Source: a virus | Direction: 5' to 3' (one strand) | Length of the DNA stretch: 37,124 bases | IMG/VR virus record: IMGVR_UViG_3300044971_000040 | Span: 1 to 37,124 of that record | Shown: one piece after another, positions 8,149 through 15,491 of the stretch | Layout: each line of letters starts with the position of its first letter | Position numbering within the stretch: position 1 is the stretch's first letter | Translations under genes and position numbers: made by a program | Notes under the pieces: model-generated | The model's input: the letters and a program-made list of their open reading frames with translations, nothing else | The model's database searches: none | What the model was told of the DNA's origin: nothing

Positions 8149-9069
8149 TCAGCGGATTCGCCCTGCAAGTCTAGCCGCTTTCCAAGCCTGATACGAACCA
8201 TGAAAATTCCCATCGGAAGTCAGATTCACATCACGCCCATTAGCCGCAGACCTGATCGGGTTGATCGGTGCTGGCGCTTTACTTTTCCCAACAACAGTCT
8301 TTGTCTGAGGCTCTGCCTTTTCAAACTGAGCCTCCAATCTCCCAATAGTTCTCAATGCGGATGTGACTGTCATGCCTTGCAGTTTTTCGGCAATTTCGGG
8401 ATTCTCAGCCAAGTGATACAGCACTTGAGGGCCAACATCTGATTCAAAGATTGCATCACGCACTTCGTTGCTCACAACAACATCGGCTGACCCAACCATT
8501 GCCTCAAAATCAGGCATCTCAGCTTTGGCAGATTCAACTCGCTTTGCCCAAGTGTTGATCACTTGTTGCCTTTGAGCCTCTACTTTGGCTTGTGCTTCCT
8601 TTTGCTTTTCTTCCGCTAACCGCTGATCCACTTTATAGTCTGTCAATGCTTTCGCATATTCATACATATCAGTGAACTGCTCTGGTCGGGGTTCTTCAGA
8701 CGATTCAACCTTTTGGGGCTGAGTTCTGCCTTCCAATTCCCTGACCTTGGCTTCTAAAGATTCCCTTGCTTCACGCTCTCGTTGGGCTTCTGCCCTTGCT
8801 TCCTCACGTTGCTTGGTTATCTTCTCAAACCGAATTTCCAACTTAGGATTTCGTTTTCGATCCTCTGTTGCTGTCGCTTCCTCTGACGCTTCAACTGGTT
8901 CACTCTGCCCATTATCGACCTCTGGCGGCTCTGCAACTGGTGCAGCCTCGCTAGGCGTTGAATCAGCTAAACCCATTCTCTTAGCGTTAAATTCAGCTAA
9001 ATTTTCACTTGTCACCACAGTAGTGGAGACCTTTGGTTGTGCAACTTGCACTTCCTGAACTTCTGACAT
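8149..9069 (-). CDS. Scaffolding protein, P22 gp8-like
   Basis: 306 aa; P22 scaffold is 303. Highly charged and helical: acidic Pro/Ala/Glu-rich N-terminus, a long Arg/Glu/Ala coiled coil at about residues 75-175 (KQREEARAEAQREREARES), then a basic C-terminus (YQAWKAARLAGRIR) like the coat-binding end of P22 scaffold. It is encoded between portal and coat. Good ribosome site GAGGAAACTCA. The role is to direct coat assembly and portal incorporation and then leave the procapsid. Confidence 0.9.
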   Translation of the reverse strand: MSEVQEVQVAQPKVSTTVVTSENLAEFNAKRMGLADSTPSEAAPVAEPPEVDNGQSEPVEASEEATATEDRKRNPKLEIRFEKITKQREEARAEAQREREARESLEAKVRELEGRTQPQKVESSEEPRPEQFTDMYEYAKALTDYKVDQRLAEEKQKEAQAKVEAQRQQVINTWAKRVESAKAEMPDFEAMVGSADVVVSNEVRDAIFESDVGPQVLYHLAENPEIAEKLQGMTVTSALRTIGRLEAQFEKAEPQTKTVVGKSKAPAPINPIRSAANGRDVNLTSDGNFHGSYQAWKAARLAGRIR

Positions 9070-9091
9070 TGAGTTTCCTCAAAGAATTTTC

Positions 9092-9108
9092 CCAGTGAGC
9101 CTCACTGG
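9092..9108 (-). other. Perfect palindrome/hairpin between portal and scaffold
   Basis: CCAGTGAG-C-CTCACTGG is an 8+1+8 inverted repeat in the 81-bp gap before the scaffold gene. As RNA it makes at least a 6-bp stem with a 5-nt loop. There is no U-tract, so it is more likely an mRNA processing or stability element than a terminator. Confidence 0.6.
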
Positions 9109-9150
9109 TAAGGTTTGAGTAATTATTTACCCTAATTCATTATCTGTCAA

Positions 9151-11268
9151 TTATTGCTGCATAAATGGATTTTGTTCGTGATCAATGTCCATTGCCGCAC
9201 CCATCGCATACTGCTGTTGTTCAGCGTTCAAGCGGTCGATCTCAGCCAACAATTGATTGGGTGACATTCTTGCAATAAGCATTTTGACCAACGCATCAAT
9301 CTCAGTCTTATTCTGCTCAGTAACTGCTTTGACATTGGTTTGATTAACTTTTGCCTCGTTAATAGTCTCAGTGTTGTGCGCTCTTGCGGTGACATCCATG
9401 AGTTTGCGCTTAGTAGCGCCTTCCTCTTTGATCTGTGCCACTTGCATCCGATTGTTGATCTCAAGACCAGCGGCTTGCAATTGTTGTTGCAACTGCTCAA
9501 TCATCTGCTGAGACTGAGCCAAACGCATCTGAACTTCAGGTGGGATGTCTGATTTCTCATCAATCTGAGCCAATGGGTTCATGGCGGCAAGGCGGTCTGC
9601 AATCACATCAGCGCCTGGGAAGTCCATGTTTCTGAACACCAAATCACCCGCAATGTTGAACAGTTCTGCGTTGCCTGTAAGCAAGGGCATCATGCTTTCA
9701 ACGGCTTGTTGGCGCTTGGTTTGGAAGCCAGGCCCTGTGTCCATCACCACATCGTATTCACCCACAGTCACATCGTTCAGCACTTCACCGATGGCGTTGG
9801 CTTGGTTGATGGTGGTCATGTCGGGTTGACCATCTGAGCCAATGATTCGCATCACTCGCTCGGTGTCGTAAATCTTGGGAATCAAATCCAAGATGATTTT
9901 GCCCGTCTGACGAATCGAACGGGTCATGTTGTCGTAGAAGTGGAAGTTTGACAGATCAACTTGGTTCTGTTGACCAGCCAATGCCTTGCCTGAGATATTC
10001 CCGCTTGGCAGTTGGTTGGGGTCAAGAACGCCCAAAACCATCTGCAAGTCTGCGGAAATAGCGCCAGCCGCCTCCATGATGCCTGTTGGTGGTGGTTCAG
10101 GCTGAAGTCGGGTTGGTGCGGGTGCGGGTTGACCCTCAATGTCCTTCTGTTTGTAGCGCAGAACAGGGGTTGACTTGATGTTAGCCATTGCCCATTCGTT
10201 CTCATGTCCCTCGTCTTGACCCTCGGCAAGCAGCCACTTAGCCTTTGGTGCAAGGGCGACACTTTCGGTCATGGATGTGCGCCAGAAGTTGTACATCCGC
10301 TGTGGGTCTTTAGCAAATCTGACCAAGCCGTATTTCTTACGCTTGTCATCAATGATCACTTGTGCGCCATAACAAGGGACAACAGGGATGTATTTACCCG
10401 CCCATGTCTTTTCCTCAAGGATTTCCATTGCGGTGCATTTCATCCACTTCACTGCCTTGCGGAAGCTGTCACGCTCATCAACCACAGTCAGACCCGATGC
10501 CTCTACACGGGCAAAGAAGTTGTCTGAGTCGGCAAAGCCTGATGTGCCATCACTGAGCAAATACAGTTTGGCTCGTTCACGCTCAATGTAGAAGTATTCG
10601 GCAACCCGAATGTCCTCTTTGGTGAGCCATGAGGCTGTGTCATCACCAGTGGAACGCTGCTGAAAGTTTGCCCCATCATCAGCGCCTGGGTAATTCTCCC
10701 TAAATATCTTCTTATCCATCACTGTGGTGATCAAGCAACGTTCTGCGTCTGAGCCATCAGGGAGGATTGAATTGGGGTCGAAATAGACTGTGAAAGGGTT
10801 ATCGATGGTGTCGATAAAGATTTCCTGATCAAAGGAAGTCTCACTCACATACTTTGTGTTGACACGCCAATAGCCCCATCCCATGCGAACTGCGTAATCA
10901 AACGCTGTGTCATAGGCGGTGTCTGCGTTGGAGTTGACCTCAATGTGGCGGGTGATGCCCTCAATCACTTGGGCAATCTTGTAGTCAGCCAAGTTATTAA
11001 CGGGATGCACCTTAATGCGGGGGCGTTGCATCCTTTGCTGATTGGTCACTTGACGAATGTATGCGTCAATCTTGTTGATCGTCAGACATGGGCGTGATTC
11101 AAGGTTGCGTGAGTTTTGAATCTCAACAGGCCATTGGTCGCCAGCGGCAAACTTCACATCCATCAACGCTTCTGCTCGGTTGGTGGAGTCGGCATCGTTG
11201 ACCAAGCGCCAGAACTTGATCACCTCGTTAATCTTGTTGTTGTTTCCTGATTCGTCTTGGTAAGCCAT
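9151..11268 (-). CDS. Portal protein, P22 gp1-like
   Basis: 705 aa; P22 portal is 725. It shows the family pattern: RAEALMDVKFAAGDQWP, then RPCLTINKIDAYIRQVTNQQRM near the N-terminus, PFTVYFDPNSILPDGSDAE near residue 140, a long helical C-terminal part (QQMIEQLQQQLQAAG) and a charged Gln/Asn-rich tail. It forms the dodecameric ring at the packaging vertex. It is directly downstream of TerL and upstream of scaffold, as in P22-like phages. Shine-Dalgarno AAAGGGCTGAAT. Confidence 0.95.
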   Translation of the reverse strand: MAYQDESGNNNKINEVIKFWRLVNDADSTNRAEALMDVKFAAGDQWPVEIQNSRNLESRPCLTINKIDAYIRQVTNQQRMQRPRIKVHPVNNLADYKIAQVIEGITRHIEVNSNADTAYDTAFDYAVRMGWGYWRVNTKYVSETSFDQEIFIDTIDNPFTVYFDPNSILPDGSDAERCLITTVMDKKIFRENYPGADDGANFQQRSTGDDTASWLTKEDIRVAEYFYIERERAKLYLLSDGTSGFADSDNFFARVEASGLTVVDERDSFRKAVKWMKCTAMEILEEKTWAGKYIPVVPCYGAQVIIDDKRKKYGLVRFAKDPQRMYNFWRTSMTESVALAPKAKWLLAEGQDEGHENEWAMANIKSTPVLRYKQKDIEGQPAPAPTRLQPEPPPTGIMEAAGAISADLQMVLGVLDPNQLPSGNISGKALAGQQNQVDLSNFHFYDNMTRSIRQTGKIILDLIPKIYDTERVMRIIGSDGQPDMTTINQANAIGEVLNDVTVGEYDVVMDTGPGFQTKRQQAVESMMPLLTGNAELFNIAGDLVFRNMDFPGADVIADRLAAMNPLAQIDEKSDIPPEVQMRLAQSQQMIEQLQQQLQAAGLEINNRMQVAQIKEEGATKRKLMDVTARAHNTETINEAKVNQTNVKAVTEQNKTEIDALVKMLIARMSPNQLLAEIDRLNAEQQQYAMGAAMDIDHEQNPFMQQ

Positions 11269-11292
11269 ATTCAGCCCTTTATTGATGCCTAA

Positions 11293-12567
11293 TTATCCCA
11301 TCCATCCGCTTGCCATTGCAATCTGCGCTGACTTTTTGCGTTTAGGCGGCTCTTTAATCATAAGGGCAATGTAACGAAATGCGTCTGCCCCGTGTGAGTA
11401 GTGGTCGTGTAGCGGGTTGCGGCTGAACTGCCCTGTTTCGGGGTCAACCTCGTACCGATAGTGTCTAAGGCAAGCCAAACCATCCGCTGTGTGTTCCCTG
11501 TCAAAGTAGCAATTAGGGAAGATTGTCCTTGCGGCATTGATTGAGTCAAGAACAGGCACTCTTGGCATGATCTCGGTCTTGTACCCTGCGGCTCTCACGA
11601 TGTCATCAATTGACCGACCCGCTGCCGCCAAGGTCTTGTTCTCTGCGTCATGGGGAAGCCAAATCTTGTCATACACATACCCATAAGTCTGCATGGTCGC
11701 CAAGTAATAACTGATGGTCTTTTGGCTGTCCTCGATGTAGCGGATTAGCCTGGTCTCCATGCCCACAAACTGCAAAAACCAAATGGCTGTGCTGTCTGAC
11801 CATCCCAAGTCAAAGATTGCGTGAACTGGCTTTGTAGCGTCATAAGGCACACGGCAGATTCGCCCATCCTTCTCGGCCTGTTGCATCTCTTTGGCAAAGA
11901 TCGCCCCATCCACAGTCTGTCGGCATAAGCCTTCCCACACTTGGTTATAGGCTTCCTCATCCCTTGCTTTGAGGGCATCTTTCTCAAGTCTGAGGGTGTC
12001 GGGAAACCAAGGGTTGTCGTACCAATTCACCTTCATGGTGATGCAATCTGCGGGTGGGTTTGCCACAAACCTTTGATAGGTCTCGTCTGTCTCCAACTCA
12101 GGGTTGAAGCTGATCCATATCTCAGAGCCTTCCTTTCGGATGGTCGGGATCAGGATGTTCCAACTTAGGCGGCTGGTGGTCTGCGCTTCCTCAACCCAAC
12201 AAATGTCAACGCCCTCATAGGATTTGATGTTTGAGACATTGTTCTTGAGGCCAACAAAGCTGAACTCTGTGCCGTTTCTGCCCCTGATGCTTGTTTGAGT
12301 GATCTCGTAGAAGCTAAGTAAGCCAAGACTTTCGATCTGGTCGCACAGTAACTTGTGAACCGAATCCTTGATGGATGTCTGAAACTCACGGGCGCACAGT
12401 ATGCGGATTGGGTCTTTTGCGCCTTTGATCAGTAACGCTCGGGCAATTCCCCAACTCTTAGCCCCGCCCCTTCCACCATAAAGAACCTTGTAACGGCTCT
12501 TTTTAAACAGACCTTCCAACTTGACGGGAAACTCTGCCTTGGCAATGGCATCGGTTACATCGCTCAT
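11293..12567 (-). CDS. terL: Terminase large subunit
   Basis: 424 aa, packaging ATPase/nuclease. Walker A is GGRGGAKS at residues 31-38. Walker B is VDICWVEEA at ~120-128, with the catalytic Glu pair at 126-127. The RNase H-like nuclease domain shows FDLGWSDST (Asp253), LPHDAEN (Asp307) and SHGADAFRY (Asp395), the expected three acidic sites. Length fits the Terminase_3/PBSX-type group better than the longer P22 gp2. The ATG overlaps the stop of the upstream small-subunit candidate as ATGA, indicating translational coupling. Confidence 0.95.
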   Translation of the reverse strand: MSDVTDAIAKAEFPVKLEGLFKKSRYKVLYGGRGGAKSWGIARALLIKGAKDPIRILCAREFQTSIKDSVHKLLCDQIESLGLLSFYEITQTSIRGRNGTEFSFVGLKNNVSNIKSYEGVDICWVEEAQTTSRLSWNILIPTIRKEGSEIWISFNPELETDETYQRFVANPPADCITMKVNWYDNPWFPDTLRLEKDALKARDEEAYNQVWEGLCRQTVDGAIFAKEMQQAEKDGRICRVPYDATKPVHAIFDLGWSDSTAIWFLQFVGMETRLIRYIEDSQKTISYYLATMQTYGYVYDKIWLPHDAENKTLAAAGRSIDDIVRAAGYKTEIMPRVPVLDSINAARTIFPNCYFDREHTADGLACLRHYRYEVDPETGQFSRNPLHDHYSHGADAFRYIALMIKEPPKRKKSAQIAMASGWMG

Positions 12568-12836
12568 TCGGGCTTAATGAATGTGACTTGAATCCCACCC
12601 AATAGGGGTGTTCCATCTGCGTTCTCAATCGTTGTCGCCTGAACCGCTTTGCCATCCACTCGGTCGATGATCTCTTTGATCGCCCAAGGCTCTCCCGCCT
12701 CGGCTTGTGTCACCAGTTGGTCGGCAATGCTTCTAAGGCGGTGAGGCTCTTGTGTCAGAACAAGACGCAACTTATCGTAGAACATCCTGCTTTTGGCAGC
12801 ATTGTGATTCCCGATTGGTGCGCCTCTCTCAGCCAT
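12564..12836 (-). CDS. Terminase small subunit candidate
   Basis: 90 aa, starting MAERGAPIGNHNAAKS. The basic N-terminal GxxxGNxNAxK region followed by helices (LVTQAEAGEPWAIKEIIDRVDGKAVQ) is a pattern I associate with small phage DNA-binding proteins encoded immediately before TerL. Its gene overlaps terL by 4 nt. It is shorter than classical small terminases (P22 gp3, 162 aa), so DNA recognition may be minimal. The ribosome site is AGGA 10 nt from the ATG. Assignment rests mainly on position. Confidence 0.7.
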   Translation of the reverse strand: MAERGAPIGNHNAAKSRMFYDKLRLVLTQEPHRLRSIADQLVTQAEAGEPWAIKEIIDRVDGKAVQATTIENADGTPLLGGIQVTFIKPE

Positions 12837-12867
12837 TTAATTTAATTCCTAAGTCCTTGAGCCTAAA

Positions 12868-13032
12868 TTACTTTTTTGTCTTAGGCGTTGGTTTCTTATC
12901 AGCCTTTTTCTCGGCTTCACGCTTAACAGAATAGGCAATTGCCACCGCTTGCTTGGGTGGCTTGCCAGCTTCTATCTCTTTTTTGATATTGGCTTTAAGT
13001 GCCTTGGGGGTCATCGATGCTATTAGAGGCAT
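12868..13032 (-). CDS. Small Lys-rich protein
   Basis: 54 aa, MPLIASMTPKALKANIKK... The start at 13,032 is chosen for its AAAGGAACAAA ribosome site; the frame stays open upstream but without one. Basic, with a helical core (ANIKKEIEAGKPPKQAVAIAYSVKREAEKK) and a Lys/Pro tail. Similar short basic proteins occur widely in phage structural operons; I recall DUF6496-like annotations. Possibly nucleic-acid associated. Overlaps the next upstream small gene by 38 nt. Confidence 0.7.
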   Translation of the reverse strand: MPLIASMTPKALKANIKKEIEAGKPPKQAVAIAYSVKREAEKKADKKPTPKTKK

Positions 13033-13168
13033 TTTGTTCCTTTGACAGTTCAGCCAATAAGTTGGTGAGTTCTTGCACCGCACCGCTGATCTGCATTAAC
13101 ACCGCTTCATGTTGTTTGGCAGTGCTTCTGAGTTCCTCGATGCGGTTTGCTATTCTCTCAGCGTTCAT
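12995..13168 (-). CDS. 57-aa coiled-coil protein
   Basis: Starts MNAERIANRIEELRSTAK and is predicted to be almost entirely helical (heptad-like I/L/V spacing through AVQELTNLLAELSKEQ). Start and stop: the ATG overlaps the upstream stop as TGATG, and TAA lies at 12,995-12,997. It has no strong Shine-Dalgarno of its own, so coupling is likely. It overlaps the following gene by 38 nt in another frame, which is ordinary for phages. Function unknown. Confidence 0.6.
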   Translation of the reverse strand: MNAERIANRIEELRSTAKQHEAVLMQISGAVQELTNLLAELSKEQNASNSIDDPQGT

Positions 13169-13383
13169 CAGGAAGCGGCAATTGCACCACGGGTGTCAAC
13201 ACGCAACCAGCTTGAGCCATTTGAAAAGGCCATGATGGGCTGACCAGCAGCGCCATTGGACACATAAATCATTTGACCAGCGGGTGAGGCTGTTGGGACA
13301 GTAGCCACAGTGTAGGCTTGAAATTCAACCAAAGTAACCAATGGGTCAGCGTATGCTACGCCAGTTGCAATTGAGTTTGTCAT
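13168..13383 (-). CDS. Small structural-type protein
   Basis: 71 aa, MTNSIATGVAYADP... The C-terminal half (GQMIYVSNGAAGQPIMAFSNGSSWLRV) matches a motif I know from phage fibre and small virion proteins, where a Tyr-Val-Ser-Asn strand precedes a Ser-Asp/Asn-Gly-x-x-W turn. Ribosome site AAAGGAAACATC precedes the ATG. Encoded in a run of small genes before the terminase genes. Exact function unknown. Confidence 0.7.
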   Translation of the reverse strand: MTNSIATGVAYADPLVTLVEFQAYTVATVPTASPAGQMIYVSNGAAGQPIMAFSNGSSWLRVDTRGAIAAS

Positions 13384-13393
13384 GATGTTTCCT

Positions 13394-13672
13394 TTAACAG
13401 TTCCAGTTTTTGAGGGATGCCTTAGCCCGTTCCGCTGGGCCTTTGGCGTTTTTAACTACCCCCTCCATCCTAGCGCAAAATGATGCTTTGCGACCAGCAT
13501 CGGCTTTTGTCTTTGGATTTGGGGCGGGTGGTTTCAAATTTGCATTGTTCTTGGCATTGTATTCAGCACGACCTTTAGCGGTCATTCCCGCACCTTTTTC
13601 AGTGGGGTTGTAGGTTTTCCCCTTGCCTGTGGTCTTATGGGGAATGGGCTTGTCGTGCTTTTTCGTTGCCAT
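13394..13672 (-). CDS. Conserved basic phage protein (DUF6321-like)
   Basis: 92 aa. The central AEYNAKNNANLKPPAPNPKTK followed by DAGRKASFCARMEGV and the terminal LKNWNC are a pattern I recall from many aquatic phages, annotated DUF6321. Strongly basic with a conserved Cys in SFCARM and a Cys at the last position. No recognised enzymatic motif. It sits in the small-gene cluster between the GroES-like gene and terminase. Start at the only upstream ATG; its ribosome site is weak (AAGAAG). Confidence 0.8.
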   Translation of the reverse strand: MATKKHDKPIPHKTTGKGKTYNPTEKGAGMTAKGRAEYNAKNNANLKPPAPNPKTKADAGRKASFCARMEGVVKNAKGPAERAKASLKNWNC

Positions 13673-13674
13673 GA

Positions 13675-13842
13675 TTATTTCTTCTTCGCAGTCTTTGCAG
13701 ATTGTTTGAAAGCCTCGGCAGTGGGTGCGCCCTTTGCGCCTGGCGATCTCATGCGCTCGGGAGTCTTACCCGCAGCCTTTTGGCGCTCGATGCGCTCTTG
13801 CTTGGCATGGATGTTGGCATATAGCCCTTGTTTAGTCGCCAT
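13675..13842 (-). CDS. Small basic phage protein
   Basis: 55 aa, MATKQGLYANIHAKQERI... The start at 13,842 has GGAGGAATAAAC upstream, one of the best ribosome sites in the window, so the longer frame starting CGCGG is rejected. The pattern GLYANIHAK-x-RI, then a Gly-Ala-Lys-Gly-Ala-Pro-Thr segment and an Ala/Lys tail recurs in phage genomes in company with the DUF6321-like protein. Function unknown; the charge suggests nucleic-acid contact. Confidence 0.75.
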   Translation of the reverse strand: MATKQGLYANIHAKQERIERQKAAGKTPERMRSPGAKGAPTAEAFKQSAKTAKKK

Positions 13843-13844
13843 GT

Positions 13845-14102
13845 TTATTCCTCCACAACCGCACAAATGTCGGCTTCTTGAATGATTTGGTAATCTTGAC
13901 CATCAATCTTTTGGGTGGGCCAATTAAGGTAATCCCCGTTTCCATACTTGATGAAGTCTCCCACTTTGACATCGTAAACCTTTGGGCCGATGGCGACAAT
14001 AGTTCCCTCGTTAAAGGGTTCTTTATTGTTGATGAAAATAATATCGGACAGGTTTCGGACTTGTGGTTTTACCACAACACGATCACGCAATGGTGTCAGC
14101 AT
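13845..14102 (-). CDS. GroES-like co-chaperonin (Cpn10)
   Basis: 85 aa; bacterial GroES is ~97. Visible family marks: N-terminal TPLRDRVVVKP, a mobile-loop segment carrying the hydrophobic SDIIFINN (equivalent of the GroES Ile-Val-Leu tripeptide), then GTIVAIGP, VKVGDFIKYGNG and the C-terminal strand QDYQIIQEADICAVVE. The roof-loop part is reduced. Phage versions, such as T4 gp31, replace or assist host GroES so that GroEL can fold capsid proteins. Placement ahead of the terminase-capsid genes fits that. Overlaps the upstream gene by 7 nt. Confidence 0.9.
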   Translation of the reverse strand: MLTPLRDRVVVKPQVRNLSDIIFINNKEPFNEGTIVAIGPKVYDVKVGDFIKYGNGDYLNWPTQKIDGQDYQIIQEADICAVVEE

Positions 14103-14332
14103 TTCTTGGGTCTCCCAGGCTTTTTCTTGACAGGAACAGAAACCTCAGTGGTCTCGTCAGTCATGATGTCGTACACGGGAAGTTTCACGACCTCAACTTG
14201 CATGGGTTCGTGTTGACCGCACCAATCGTTTTGGTGCTTGTTCTGCTGTTGGGGGCTTTGGCGACAGATGCCCATGATTTGCTGATTCCTGAAGAATCGG
14301 CAGTTTCCACAATTAGAATGTGATTCAGCCAT
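14096..14332 (-). CDS. Small Cys-rich putative Zn-binding protein
   Basis: 78 aa. CGNCRFF near the N-terminus, GICRQSP, then DWCGQHEP give four Cys at C-x2-C...C...C spacing, typical of short metal-binding phage proteins of unknown role. The tail is basic (KKKPGRPKKC), with GRP resembling an AT-hook core. Good ribosome site GAGGTATTGA. Could bind nucleic acid. It is encoded directly upstream of, and overlapping, the GroES-like gene. Confidence 0.75.
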   Translation of the reverse strand: MAESHSNCGNCRFFRNQQIMGICRQSPQQQNKHQNDWCGQHEPMQVEVVKLPVYDIMTDETTEVSVPVKKKPGRPKKC

Positions 14333-14361
14333 TCAATACCTCTTTTATTGCTTGGTTAGAA

Positions 14362-14391
14362 GCGCCCCCAGATTCTCCGTCTGCGGGGCGT
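14362..14391. other. Intercistronic hairpin
   Basis: CGCCCC (14,363-14,368) pairs with GGGGCG (14,385-14,390), with an inner CAGA/TCTG stem and a 7-nt loop, in the 65-bp gap between two leftward genes. No U-tract on the minus strand. Possibly an mRNA processing or stability element; on the plus strand it is followed by a T-rich stretch. Confidence 0.5.
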
Positions 14392-14397
14392 TTCGCT

Positions 14398-14604
14398 TTA
14401 TTGGCAGGATTTGCGGTCGTGAGTGTAGCAAACGCCAGAGGACTTGCCACCTTCAAACTTGGAATCTTTGCCGACCTTGTTGGTCATAGCATCGGGGATG
14501 CGGTTCTTTACGCTGCCATTAGGCTTCATTTCGGGGGCGGGGTTGCCAGCCATCTTTGCGCTGTTGCCGTAGCCGTAGCCTTTGGGTTCGTTCTTGTTCA
14601 TCAT
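14398..14604 (-). CDS. Small Gly/Asn/Lys-rich protein
   Basis: 68 aa, MMNKNEPKGYGYGNSAK... Low complexity, basic, with a Cys pair near the end (GVCYTHDRKSCQ). Two adjacent ATGs are preceded by AAGGAATCATC, a good ribosome site. Proteins with a Tyr-Gly-x-Gly N-terminus and PEMKPNG-like segment are common small products in phage structural operons. Function unknown. Confidence 0.7.
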   Translation of the reverse strand: MMNKNEPKGYGYGNSAKMAGNPAPEMKPNGSVKNRIPDAMTNKVGKDSKFEGGKSSGVCYTHDRKSCQ

Positions 14605-14613
14605 GATGATTCC

Positions 14614-14982
14614 TTATTTCAGGGTTAGTAAATACAAAGTTGAATTGATCAGATCGGCAATTTCATCAACGATGTTTTGCAGTTCTGAATCTTGCGGGAT
14701 TTCTTCACGGGCTTCCTCAACAAACTTTTTCAGTTGTGTAAGGTATTCGGTGGGGGTTTCCTGTGGCTGATGCAGTTCATCAGGAAACTTTGTCATTCGG
14801 GTGTTGTAGCGACCTTGATAACTCTCAGCTAACTGGTCTGCCAAGTCAACAATCTTGGGGTAAAACTTGCCCAAAGCCTTGTGAATAGCGTATTCCCGTG
14901 TCTGCAAATGCTGAAAATGGGTAATCGTGCCACTGTGAAACAGAGTAGCCACGAACTCAGCAACTTCGGCATTTTTTTCCAT
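14614..14982 (-). CDS. Helical protein, DUF5856/ferritin-like type
   Basis: 122 aa. An all-helical pattern: FVATLFHSGTITHFQHLQT, YAIHKALGKFYPKIVDLADQLAESYQGRY, then a C-terminal helix. The HLQT-x3-YA-x-HKAL segment with conserved His/Glu recalls DUF5856, which resembles ferritin-like four-helix proteins. First gene of the late leftward operon. There is no Shine-Dalgarno: the ATG lies only 6 nt after a -10 box, so the message is probably leaderless. Function unknown. Confidence 0.8.
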   Translation of the reverse strand: MEKNAEVAEFVATLFHSGTITHFQHLQTREYAIHKALGKFYPKIVDLADQLAESYQGRYNTRMTKFPDELHQPQETPTEYLTQLKKFVEEAREEIPQDSELQNIVDEIADLINSTLYLLTLK

Positions 14983-14988
14983 ATTTGC

Positions 14989-15016
14989 ACTATACCAAAA
15001 AAAGCGGGGGAATCAA
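14989..15016 (-). promoter_or_regulatory. Leftward late promoter with extended -10
   Basis: Minus strand: -35 TTGATT (15,011-15,016), 16-nt spacer, then TGG-TATAGT (-10 at 14,989-14,994, extended TGn type). The next ATG begins 6 nt after the -10, so transcription would start at or near the start codon. The -35 is exactly the loop of the terminator at 14,997-15,026. Confidence 0.65.
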
Positions 15017-15026
15017 CCCCCAAAAA
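14997..15026 (-). terminator. Intrinsic terminator after the recombination operon
   Basis: Minus strand GGGGG-TTGATT-CCCCC, then GC and seven T (14,997-15,003). It lies 15-20 nt beyond the stop of the YbcO-like gene and closes the leftward 18,146-15,041 operon. It shares bases with the following promoter. Confidence 0.8.
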
Positions 15027-15040
15027 GGCAACTGCATAGC

Positions 15041-15373
15041 CTATTCAAATTCTGCCACAAAAGGCAGTGGAACTTCAACAGGCCATCTTCCTTGTTTGCA
15101 AAGCAATAAAACTGTGCCAATGTGAGCCTCTGCCCACTTCTTTTGGCGTTCTTTCTTAGTCAGGTTCTTGCCCTGGTCAATCTCGTAATGACAAGTCAGG
15201 CAGAGTGCCGCAATTAAATTATCGTCAGCTTTGATGCCACGACCACGACCACCGCCCCAATTACTGTGAGCCGCCTGAACGCCATTGTCCATGCCACAGC
15301 TTTGACAGGAGAGACCCGCCACTAGTTTTAGGAGTTTCTGGCTTCTCACATAATGGTGTTTCGGATATTGCAT
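15041..15373 (-). CDS. YbcO/HNH-like recombination nuclease
   Basis: 110 aa. LSCQSCGMDNGVQAAHSN, then GRGRGIKADDNLIAALC and LTCHYEIDQGKNL: a C-x2-C ... AH ... C-x2-CH-x2-ID layout matching the ββα-metal (HNH) fold of lambdoid YbcO/DUF1364 nucleases, which act in phage recombination. The expected Zn pairs are Cys24/Cys27 and the CLTCH pair, with the His of QAAHS as catalytic candidate. It is grouped with NinB and RusA. The start ATG lies 113 nt inside the upstream Zn-ribbon gene, and its ribosome site is weak, so its expression may be coupled. Confidence 0.8.
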   Translation of the reverse strand: MQYPKHHYVRSQKLLKLVAGLSCQSCGMDNGVQAAHSNWGGGRGRGIKADDNLIAALCLTCHYEIDQGKNLTKKERQKKWAEAHIGTVLLLCKQGRWPVEVPLPFVAEFE

Positions 15374-15491
15374 ATTCTTTGGTGTAAAACTTGTGGTTGT
15401 TTTCGCATTGACGTTTGCGGCTGACGAATTCAGGATTTGATCGGGTGTCCAAAACTTTAAGGGTTTCAGAGCCGCAACGGGGACACATCAT
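15261..15491 (-). CDS. NrdR-type Zn-ribbon protein
   Basis: 76 aa. MMCPRCGSETLKVLDTRS then RKRQCENNHKFYTKEYAI: an N-terminal zinc ribbon of the kind at the start of NrdR (C-x2-C ... C-x3-H here) without the ATP-cone domain. Good ribosome site AAGGGAACAAGC. The C-terminal half (KTSGGSLLSKLWHGQWRSGG) overlaps the start of the YbcO-like gene by 113 nt in another frame and is probably less constrained. Likely a small DNA-binding or transcription-related protein; target unknown. Confidence 0.75.
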   Translation of the reverse strand: MMCPRCGSETLKVLDTRSNPEFVSRKRQCENNHKFYTKEYAISETPLCEKPETPKTSGGSLLSKLWHGQWRSGGSQ

